This document shows positions 1-7,445 of a stretch of 32,180 nucleotides of DNA, piece by piece (the first letter of the stretch is position 1; each line of letters begins with the position of its first letter). The position numbers were made by a program, and so were the translations under genes. The DNA is taken from contig JAGVQN010000115.1 of NCBI GenBank assembly GCA_020051675.1, positions 1-32,180 of the forward strand, in the 5' to 3' direction. The notes beneath the pieces were generated by a model. It had not been told where the DNA came from. It searched no databases and worked only from the letters and a program-made list of their open reading frames with translations. The stretch comes from Candidatus Brocadiia bacterium (lineage in GTDB: Bacteria; Planctomycetota; MHYJ01; JACQXL01; JACQZI01).

Positions 1-553
1 CGTATCGGGACGCCCGATCGATTAAAGTTGGTAGGGGCGGGCTGGGTTCTGTAAAAGTTACCCCGCCTTGCGGGGTTACACCGCGGGTTACAATGAGGTT
101 ACGGAGGCGGCCCCGGCATTCGGCAGGACGACCGATTATTTATTATTGAATGTATCCCGACACTGCCGGTCGGGACGTCACTGCGTTCCGGAATGGTCGG
201 ATGGCTGATTAATTCTGGTAGATGTACCCCGACGTTCGTCGGGACGTCGCCATGGCTCCGGAGCCGGGATGCTGGATTATTTGAAGTATTCTGGATTAGA
301 ATACGTGCGCGTAAATGTTCTTGGATGGTTTATATAATTAAAAGAGAACACGAATTGCACGAACCTGCCCGAATGGATCGTTCAGGCGGGTGGGACGAAT
401 ACCACGAATATAAATTCTTATTAGTGTGATTCGTCTTTATTCGCCCCCCGACATTCGTCGGGGGACTCCCTATTAATCGGGGTCCCGCGGAGCGGGGTGT
501 TTAATCTTCTGGTCGTCCCGAATGTCTTGCCCAGTAGCACAGGGAGTTTTTGC

Positions 554-582
554 TTGACTCTTTATAGCTCATTTGGTAACAT
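554..582 (+). promoter_or_regulatory. putative sigma-70 promoter upstream of phaE (TTGACT-N17-TAACAT)
   Basis: TTGACT at 554-559, 17-nt spacer, TAACAT at 577-582; start codon at 615 with AAGGAAAT upstream. Confidence 0.4.
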
Positions 583-614
583 ACTCCTTTCCGTTTATAT
601 AAAAGGAAATAAAT

Positions 615-1727
615 ATGAAAACCAAAGAACCAAAGAAGAATAAGTCCGCTAAAGAGAAAGAGAGTCCCCAATCTCCATTCAACAACATGAACGAAGGTAT
701 GCAGTCCTGGATGGATATGTGGAAAAAGTTTAACCAGAATATGCCCGGAATGGACGCCGCGGGAATGAACGCCTCGTTCTATCCCTCCTGGCTTAAGATG
801 TATGATGAAATTTACCGTAATTCGATGAGCCTGCCGATGGGCGGCGGCGACATGGGCGATATCTACCAGAAATTCGTGGACGCGGCTAATATCTATACCA
901 ATCTTTTCAGTTCCTGGGGCGGGATTATGGAAAAATCCGATAAGCAGTTTGGCCCGGAGCATTTAAAATCGTTCCTTAATGTCTGGATGGAAAGCCAGAA
1001 GAATATTTTCAGCCGTATGTTCGGACTGCCTCTGCCGGAAATGCCCGCCAATATTACCGATATGAAAGAATGGGCCGAGGGCGTTAAGCAGTCGCTGGAA
1101 AACTGGCAGAAGATGTATCAGGAAGATTACCGGCCGATGATGGATAACTGGCGCAAGGCCTCCGAAGACGCCCTGGAAATGATGAAGCCCGGCGTCGCGC
1201 CCGCCAAATCCAAGGAGTTTTACCAGGCGTGGATGAAGGGCTATGAATCGACTTTCGGCAAATTCCTTAAAATGCCCATGATGGGCCCTTCGCGCAATAT
1301 TTCCGATAAGATTATGAAAAGCGTGGACGCGTTTATCAAGTATTGCGGTTCGACGGCTGATTTCTATATGGTCATGTACAGCCCGAGCGCCAGCGCGGTC
1401 GAGGAGCTTTCTAAAAAGGCGTCGGAAACGCTTAAGGGCGAGGTGACTCCGGAAAAATACAAAGAATTTTACGAGTTGCTTTTAAAGACGTTTGAGGATA
1501 AATTTTACGAGCTTTTCCGCACCCCGGCTTTCGCCGATATCATGAAAAGCACCCTGGATGCCTCGCTTAATTTCCGCCACCACCACTTCGGCGTAATGGA
1601 GGAAATATTGAAAGGAACTCCTATTATTACGCGAAACGAGATGGATGAGGTTTACCAGATGCTTTATTCACTGAAGAAACGCATCAAGGAATTGGAAAAA
1701 CAGCTTAAAGATAAGAAGAAAGAATAA
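615..1727 (+). CDS. phaE: class III poly(R)-hydroxyalkanoate synthase subunit PhaE
   Basis: 370 aa, Met/Trp-rich helical protein (MQSWMDMWKKF...), C-terminal ELEKQLK helix typical of PhaE; immediately upstream of phaC. Confidence 0.85.
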   Translation: MKTKEPKKNKSAKEKESPQSPFNNMNEGMQSWMDMWKKFNQNMPGMDAAGMNASFYPSWLKMYDEIYRNSMSLPMGGGDMGDIYQKFVDAANIYTNLFSSWGGIMEKSDKQFGPEHLKSFLNVWMESQKNIFSRMFGLPLPEMPANITDMKEWAEGVKQSLENWQKMYQEDYRPMMDNWRKASEDALEMMKPGVAPAKSKEFYQAWMKGYESTFGKFLKMPMMGPSRNISDKIMKSVDAFIKYCGSTADFYMVMYSPSASAVEELSKKASETLKGEVTPEKYKEFYELLLKTFEDKFYELFRTPAFADIMKSTLDASLNFRHHHFGVMEEILKGTPIITRNEMDEVYQMLYSLKKRIKELEKQLKDKKKE

Positions 1728-1742
1728 AGGGGGAGTCAAAAT

Positions 1743-2858
1743 ATGGCAGAGAATCAGACATCAACTAAAGAACATAAAAATGCCGCCTGTCTGCCAGAGC
1801 ACAGGCAGGCTTGGATGGAGGAAATGCGGAAAGTCCAACAGAGGTTTATCCAGGGCTTTAATATCTTGACCAAACCCCTGGATATTGAAGTCGGAACGAC
1901 ACCGAAAGAATTGGTTTACCAGGAAGATAAGGTTAAATTATATCATTATATCCCGGTTAAAGAGCACATGTATTCGCCCCCGATTCTGATTTCCTACGCA
2001 CTGGTCAATAAGCAATACATGCTCGACCTTCAGCCTGACCGGAGCGTGATTAAATACCTCCTGAACCAGGGGCATGAGCTTTTTATCATTGACTGGGGCT
2101 ATCCCTCCCCGGCGGATAAATACATTACCATGGAGGATTATATCGAGGAATATCTCGGCGGTTGTGTCGATAAGGTATGCGAATTAACCGGCGTTTCCCA
2201 GGTGACCTTGATGGGCATCTGCCAGGGCGGCACTTTTTCCCTTATCTACAGCGCGCTTCACCCGGAAAAGGTGAAAAACCTGGTGACGATCGTTACCCCT
2301 TTCGATTTCCATACCGATACAGGGCTTCTTAACGTCTGGTCGCAAAATATGGATATAGATAAAATGGTGGATACGCTCGGCAATATCCCCGGAGATTTTA
2401 TGAATATCGGCTTCCTGATGCTTAACCCGTTCCGCCTGATGTTTGATAAGTATATCGGATTCAGCGAGCACGCGGATGACAAGGAGTTTGTCAATAACTT
2501 TATCCGGATGGAAAAGTGGATATTCGATTCTCCTGACCAGGCAGGGGAGACCATCCGCAAGTTTGTCAGGGACTTATACCAGAAGAACCTGTTAAAAGAA
2601 AATAAGTTGAGGATCGGCGATAAAACGGTTGATGTGAAAAACATTACCATGCCGGTCTTGAATATTTTTGCCGAGTATGACAACCTCGTCCCGCCGGCCT
2701 GCTCCCGTAATTTTACGGATTATATCGGAAGCAAGGATAAAGAAAGCGCCAGTTATCCGACGGGCCATATCGGCATATTCGTAAGCGGCCGTTCGCAGAA
2801 GGAAATATGCCCGCGGCTGAGCGAATGGGTGGTTAAACACAGCTCCAAGGGTAAATAA
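1743..2858 (+). CDS. phaC: class III poly(R)-hydroxyalkanoate synthase subunit PhaC
   Basis: 371 aa alpha/beta hydrolase with lipase-like box GICQGG (Cys nucleophile), downstream Asp (FAEYDNLVPP) and His (PTGHIGIFVSG); directly after phaE. Confidence 0.93.
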   Translation: MAENQTSTKEHKNAACLPEHRQAWMEEMRKVQQRFIQGFNILTKPLDIEVGTTPKELVYQEDKVKLYHYIPVKEHMYSPPILISYALVNKQYMLDLQPDRSVIKYLLNQGHELFIIDWGYPSPADKYITMEDYIEEYLGGCVDKVCELTGVSQVTLMGICQGGTFSLIYSALHPEKVKNLVTIVTPFDFHTDTGLLNVWSQNMDIDKMVDTLGNIPGDFMNIGFLMLNPFRLMFDKYIGFSEHADDKEFVNNFIRMEKWIFDSPDQAGETIRKFVRDLYQKNLLKENKLRIGDKTVDVKNITMPVLNIFAEYDNLVPPACSRNFTDYIGSKDKESASYPTGHIGIFVSGRSQKEICPRLSEWVVKHSSKGK

Positions 2859-2884
2859 AAATAGCGATTTATTAAAAATAGGGC

Positions 2885-2913
2885 TTGACAAATCGAGTTT
2901 ATAAATATATAAT
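2885..2913 (+). promoter_or_regulatory. perfect consensus sigma-70 promoter TTGACA-N17-TATAAT
   Basis: TTGACA 2885-2890, spacer 2891-2907, TATAAT 2908-2913; ATG at 2923. Confidence 0.75.
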
Positions 2914-2922
2914 ATTAAAAAT

Positions 2923-3333
2923 ATGAAATACGCAGATATAAAAATCGGTGACAAGGCTTCTTTTTCCAAGACCATTTCCGAGGCGGATATATACACCTTT
3001 GCCGGGGTTTCCGGAGATTTTAATCCAGTCCATATCAACGAAGAATTCGCCAAGAACGGCCTCTTTAAGACGCGCATCGCGCACGGTTTTCTTGTTGGCA
3101 GTTTTATTTCCACGGTTTTAGGCACCCAGCTGCCCGGGCCGAATACGATTTACCTAGCGCAGGAGCTGAAATTCAAGGCGCCGGTTAAAATCGGCGAGAC
3201 CCTGACCGCCGAATGCGAAGTCCTGGAAAAGAACGATGAAAAGAAAATCCTCAAGCTTAAAACCACCGTGCGGAACCAGACCGGCGCGCCGGTTATCGAA
3301 GGAACCGCCACGGTAATGAAATACGAGAAGTAA
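2923..3333 (+). CDS. phaJ: MaoC-family (R)-specific enoyl-CoA hydratase (PhaJ-like)
   Basis: 136 aa hot-dog fold with hydratase-2 motif DFNPVHINEEFA...RIAHGFLVGSFIS; PHA gene neighbourhood. Confidence 0.85.
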   Translation: MKYADIKIGDKASFSKTISEADIYTFAGVSGDFNPVHINEEFAKNGLFKTRIAHGFLVGSFISTVLGTQLPGPNTIYLAQELKFKAPVKIGETLTAECEVLEKNDEKKILKLKTTVRNQTGAPVIEGTATVMKYEK

Positions 3334-3415
3334 GTAAAGGGTTTCAGAGCATCATCCCGCTATGCGGGAAGAGTATCAGATTGATAATCTGTAACGGGAA
3401 GGATGGTGACGCGCG

Positions 3416-3772
3416 ATGAGCAATATATTTGACCATGAACATATGAGAAAGGAATTATTGGATTGGATAGATAATTACGGAGAGGGGGTGAAAAAGATGT
3501 TCGACCAGCAGAAAGTTGCCCAGGAGGTTTTTAATCTGACCAAGAATTATTGGACGACCACGATGGATATGATGTCCACTTTCCAGGAACAGAATGAGAA
3601 GGTGTGGAATACTCTTCTGGACCAGGGATTAGTTGCGCAGAATGAAGGCAAGAAGATGCTTCAGGACTGGCTTAATCGGTCAAAACAAGCCCAGGAACAG
3701 TTTACCAAGACGATGGAAGACAACTGGAAAAAAGCCGAAACCGCGTTCGGTTCCACAAAAACAACCAAGTAA
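3416..3772 (+). CDS. small phasin-like / PhaE-like helical protein
   Basis: 118 aa, amphipathic, Gln/Trp/Met-rich, no signal peptide; follows phaECJ. Confidence 0.55.
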   Translation: MSNIFDHEHMRKELLDWIDNYGEGVKKMFDQQKVAQEVFNLTKNYWTTTMDMMSTFQEQNEKVWNTLLDQGLVAQNEGKKMLQDWLNRSKQAQEQFTKTMEDNWKKAETAFGSTKTTK

Positions 3773-3779
3773 AACATCA

Positions 3780-3816
3780 TATGCAGGGAGCGTCCCGAAG
3801 TCATATTGGGGCGCCC
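3780..3816. terminator. imperfect hairpin after the phasin-like gene, possible terminator
   Basis: CAGGGaGCGtCCC...GGGgCGCcCCTG arms just after the stop at 3772. Confidence 0.4.
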
Positions 3817-3864
3817 CTGTTCTTCCCCGCCGAAAAGCCCTTTAGCTTAAGTTTATTATATTAT

Positions 3865-3893
3865 TTGCAATAACGGTAAAAGTTGATTATACT
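3865..3893 (+). promoter_or_regulatory. putative sigma-70 promoter of the AOR gene (TTGCAA-N17-TATACT)
   Basis: TTGCAA 3865-3870, 17-nt spacer, TATACT 3888-3893; AAAGGAGAG RBS and ATG at 3934. Confidence 0.5.
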
Positions 3894-3933
3894 ACGGCTA
3901 TAAATAATCTTTAAATTAGAAAGGAGAGCATAT

Positions 3934-5748
3934 ATGTTCGGTTACGGCGGAAACATCTTGAGAATTAATCTCTCTGGCGGTAAAATAACGAAATCGCCCA
4001 CCCCGGAAAAACTGATAAAAGACTATATCGGTGGCCGTGGATTCACGGCAAAGATTCTCTATGACGAGCTTAAACCGGGCATAGACCCTTTCGGGCCGGA
4101 TAATAAAGTGGTCATTGCTTCAGGTCCTCTTTCCGGGTTATTCGTTCCGGGCGCCGGTAAAATCACTTTTGCTTCTAAATCTCCGGCTACCAATTCTTAC
4201 GGCGACAGCAATATGGGCGGCCATCTTGCTTCAGAAATAAAATACGCCGGTTATGATGCCATTATCCTGGAAGGAACCGCCGCCAAACCTTCTTATATAT
4301 ACATAAATAATGATAAGGTTGAAATCCGCGATGCCGGCAAATACTGGGGCAAAGGCGCTATTAGCACGGAAAAGATGTTGAAAGACGACCTCGGCGAGGA
4401 ATTCCAGATTGCCACCATCGGGCCGGCTGGCGAGAATAAAGTTAAATTCGCCTGTATTTCGCATGATTTCGGCAGGCAGGCAGGCAGAACCGGCATAGGA
4501 GCGGTATTGGGTAATAAAAATATCAAAGCCGTGGCTATCCGCGGAAGCAAATCGCTTAAGGTTGCTGATCCCAAGGAGCTGCAGGCATTAACCAAAAAGG
4601 CGATTAAGGAATGTGCCAGCCATCCGGGTTTCAAAATGTGGGTGGCTCAGGGAACAGCATCGGTTACGGTCTGGTCTAATGAACAGGGTTCTTTCCCGAC
4701 CCGTAATTTCCAGAGCGGCCAGTTTAAGGATTACCGGAAAATAAGCGGCGATGTCATGCTTAAGGAAACCATCATTACCAACAAAGCCTGTTTCGGCTGC
4801 CCGACCGCCTGCGGTAAATACGCCAAGGTTAAAAAAGACGGCAAGGAATATTATGTTGAAGGCCCGGAATACGAAACCGCCGCGCTTATCGGAGGCGATT
4901 GCGCCGTTGCCAATATTACGGATTTGACCTATGCCAACTGGCTCTGCGATGAATTAGGGCTTGACACCATTTCCGGCGGGAGCGTGGTTGCCTTTGCCAT
5001 GGAATGTTACGAAAAAGGCATTATCACCAATGAAGATACCGGCGGGGTGGAGCTGAAATTCGGTGACATAAAGTCGTTTGATAAGATGATTAATATGATT
5101 GCCCGCCGGGAAGGAATCGGCAATATCCTGGCTGACGGAGTCCGTGAAGCCGCCGTTAAATTCGGCAAGGGCTCGGAGAAATTCGCCATGCAGGTAAAAG
5201 GGTTGGAGATATCCGGTTACGAATCGCGCAAGGCGCCGGCAATGATGCTGGCTTATATGACCTGCGATATCGGGGCGCATCACAACCGCGCTTGGGCGAT
5301 TACTCACGATATCGCCGCGGGACGTGATAAGATAGAAGGCAAAGCGGCTAAAGTTATCGAACTCCAGCACCTGCGGCCTCTTTTCGATATGGTTGGCTGT
5401 TGCCGCTTGCAGTGGATAGAAACCGGGATGTCGCCCGAATACTATCCTAAAATGCTTAAAGCCGCCACCGGTTTGGATTATACGTTGGATGAATTGTTAA
5501 AGTGCTCGGAACGCGTCTGGAACCTTAACAGATTGTTCCTGATACGGGAGCATAAGGATTACGGCCGCCACTTTGATTATCCGCCCGCCAGGTTTTATGA
5601 GGAAAAAGTCCAGAACGGGCCGACCCAGGGCAGTATTGTCAAGAAGGAAGATATTGAACGCCTTTTGGATGAATACTATACCTTGCGCGGCTGGGATAAA
5701 AACGGCAAGCCGGGTCAGGCGAAGTTGAAAGAACTGGGTTTGGTTTAA
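3934..5748 (+). CDS. aor: aldehyde:ferredoxin oxidoreductase (tungsten/molybdopterin family)
   Basis: 604 aa; N-terminal GYGGNILRINLSGGKI, GGRGFTAKILYDEL, GPLSGLFVPGAGK, CFGCPTACGKY cluster motif, MVGCC near the C-terminus. Confidence 0.9.
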   Translation: MFGYGGNILRINLSGGKITKSPTPEKLIKDYIGGRGFTAKILYDELKPGIDPFGPDNKVVIASGPLSGLFVPGAGKITFASKSPATNSYGDSNMGGHLASEIKYAGYDAIILEGTAAKPSYIYINNDKVEIRDAGKYWGKGAISTEKMLKDDLGEEFQIATIGPAGENKVKFACISHDFGRQAGRTGIGAVLGNKNIKAVAIRGSKSLKVADPKELQALTKKAIKECASHPGFKMWVAQGTASVTVWSNEQGSFPTRNFQSGQFKDYRKISGDVMLKETIITNKACFGCPTACGKYAKVKKDGKEYYVEGPEYETAALIGGDCAVANITDLTYANWLCDELGLDTISGGSVVAFAMECYEKGIITNEDTGGVELKFGDIKSFDKMINMIARREGIGNILADGVREAAVKFGKGSEKFAMQVKGLEISGYESRKAPAMMLAYMTCDIGAHHNRAWAITHDIAAGRDKIEGKAAKVIELQHLRPLFDMVGCCRLQWIETGMSPEYYPKMLKAATGLDYTLDELLKCSERVWNLNRLFLIREHKDYGRHFDYPPARFYEEKVQNGPTQGSIVKKEDIERLLDEYYTLRGWDKNGKPGQAKLKELGLV

Positions 5749-5758
5749 GTTATCGTTT

Positions 5759-7444
5759 ATGAGCATTTTCCCCGTTGTGTCAATCGGGTTGCTTTTGCTT
5801 CTGGCCGGGTATGTTTTTTACGGGCGGTTTCTCTCCCGTTATTTTCAACTTGACCGCAATGCGCGCACTCCTGCCGTTGAACTGAACGACGGCATTGATT
5901 ACGTCCCTGCTGATAAATCATTGCTTTTAGGGCAGCATTTCTCGGCCATTTCGGCGGCCGGGCCGATTGTCGGCCCGATTATGGCCGGCTTATTATTCGG
6001 ATGGCTGCCGGCAATGATATGGATTATTGTCGGCTCGATATTTATCGGCGGGGTACATGATTTTTCCACACTTATAGCCTCGGTTCGCCATAAGGCGCTT
6101 TCCATCGGGGAGATTGTCAGGCAGCATATCAGCAAAACCGGTTTTTTATTATTCCTTGTCTTTATCTGGTTTACGCTTATATATGTGATAATCGCTTTTA
6201 CCGATATTACGGCTAATACCTTTATGGCAAAAGACGCCAATACGGCATACGGCCCGGCCGTGGCGGTTTCATCGGTTGTTTATCTGTTCCTGGGATTGAT
6301 TATGGGCGTATGTTTATATAAATTCAAGGTGCCGTTATGGCTGGCGACTGTGATATTTATCCCGCTGGTATTATTTTCCATCTGGCTCGGGCCAAAGTTG
6401 CCTGAATGTCTCCTGAATATGTTCGCCTCGCCCGGCGTAAAGGGGTGGGGTTTTATACTTTTGATTTATTGCTTTATCGCTTCGGTTATCCCGATGTGGC
6501 TGTTGCTCCAGCCGCGCGGTTATTTGGGCGGCTGTTTTTTATACGGAACTATTTTCGCCTGTTTAATCGGGGTGATTTTCGGTAATTTTAATATTAATTA
6601 TCCGGCGCTTAACTTAAAAGGCTTATCCAGCGCTTTTAACGAGACTAAATCTCTTTTTCCTGTGCTGTTTATCACGGTTGCCTGCGGGGCGATTTCCGGT
6701 TTCCACGCGATTGTCGCCTCCGGCACCACTTCCAAGCAAATAAAATACGAAACAGATACCAAACCGGTCGGTTACGGCAGTATGATTTTGGAGGCGGTGG
6801 TCGCGCTCTTCGCCCTTTCCACAATAATGTTTCTTATCCCTGACCCTGCCAACCTCAAGAAAGATCCGAGTGATATTTACGCCAATGGCGTGGCAAATTA
6901 TGCGGGATTATTGGGGGTAGATTTCAGTATTGCTTATCCTTTTGCGCTGCTTGCTTTTTCCACTTTCGTTTACGATACGCTGGATGTTTGCACCAGGCTG
7001 GGCCGGTATGTCTTCCAGGAATTGACCGGATGGCATGGCAAAACCGCCCCTTACATTGCAACCCTGGCAACGCTTGCCATTCCTTTTATTTTCCTTTCTG
7101 TTACCGGCGAAAAAGCCTATAAGGTTGCCTGGGATGTTTTCGGGACAAGTAACCAGCTCTTAGCCAGCCTGACATTGTTGGGTATTTCCGTCTGGCTCTG
7201 GCGTAGAGGGAAAAATCCTTTCGTGACGTTAATTCCCATGTTTTTTATAATGGTGATGACTTTCTGGTCGCTTATTATGCTCATTATTCCGCGCGCCGGG
7301 AAAATTCTCGGCGGGGGAGTGATGGACGTGCAGGGGATGGTTGTCCTGGTGTCTTCCGTAATACTTTTCATCCTGGCTGTTTGCGTTATCGTGGTGACCG
7401 TTTTTGTAGTCAGCCGTGGCAGGGAAAAGCCGGTGCGGGATTAA
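5759..7444 (+). CDS. cstA: carbon starvation protein CstA family carrier
   Basis: 561 aa multi-TM protein; DGIDYVPADKSLLLGQHFSAISAAGPIVGPIMAGLLFGWLPAMIWIIVGSIFIGGVHDFSTL signature; FHAIVASGTTSKQI. Confidence 0.92.
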   Translation: MSIFPVVSIGLLLLLAGYVFYGRFLSRYFQLDRNARTPAVELNDGIDYVPADKSLLLGQHFSAISAAGPIVGPIMAGLLFGWLPAMIWIIVGSIFIGGVHDFSTLIASVRHKALSIGEIVRQHISKTGFLLFLVFIWFTLIYVIIAFTDITANTFMAKDANTAYGPAVAVSSVVYLFLGLIMGVCLYKFKVPLWLATVIFIPLVLFSIWLGPKLPECLLNMFASPGVKGWGFILLIYCFIASVIPMWLLLQPRGYLGGCFLYGTIFACLIGVIFGNFNINYPALNLKGLSSAFNETKSLFPVLFITVACGAISGFHAIVASGTTSKQIKYETDTKPVGYGSMILEAVVALFALSTIMFLIPDPANLKKDPSDIYANGVANYAGLLGVDFSIAYPFALLAFSTFVYDTLDVCTRLGRYVFQELTGWHGKTAPYIATLATLAIPFIFLSVTGEKAYKVAWDVFGTSNQLLASLTLLGISVWLWRRGKNPFVTLIPMFFIMVMTFWSLIMLIIPRAGKILGGGVMDVQGMVVLVSSVILFILAVCVIVVTVFVVSRGREKPVRD

Positions 7445-7445
7445 T

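Noticed and set aside
193-429. 78-aa ORF in the left non-coding region
   Set aside because: Spans several palindromes, no RBS, no recognisable protein features.
501-962. 153-aa minus ORF overlapping phaE
   Set aside because: Antisense to a confident phaE; composition without domain signal.
4460-4500. Palindromic insertion in the AOR gene (GGCAGGCAGGCAGGCAG)
   Set aside because: The encoded FGRQAGRTGIGAVLG matches the expected conserved AOR motif, so it is native coding sequence.
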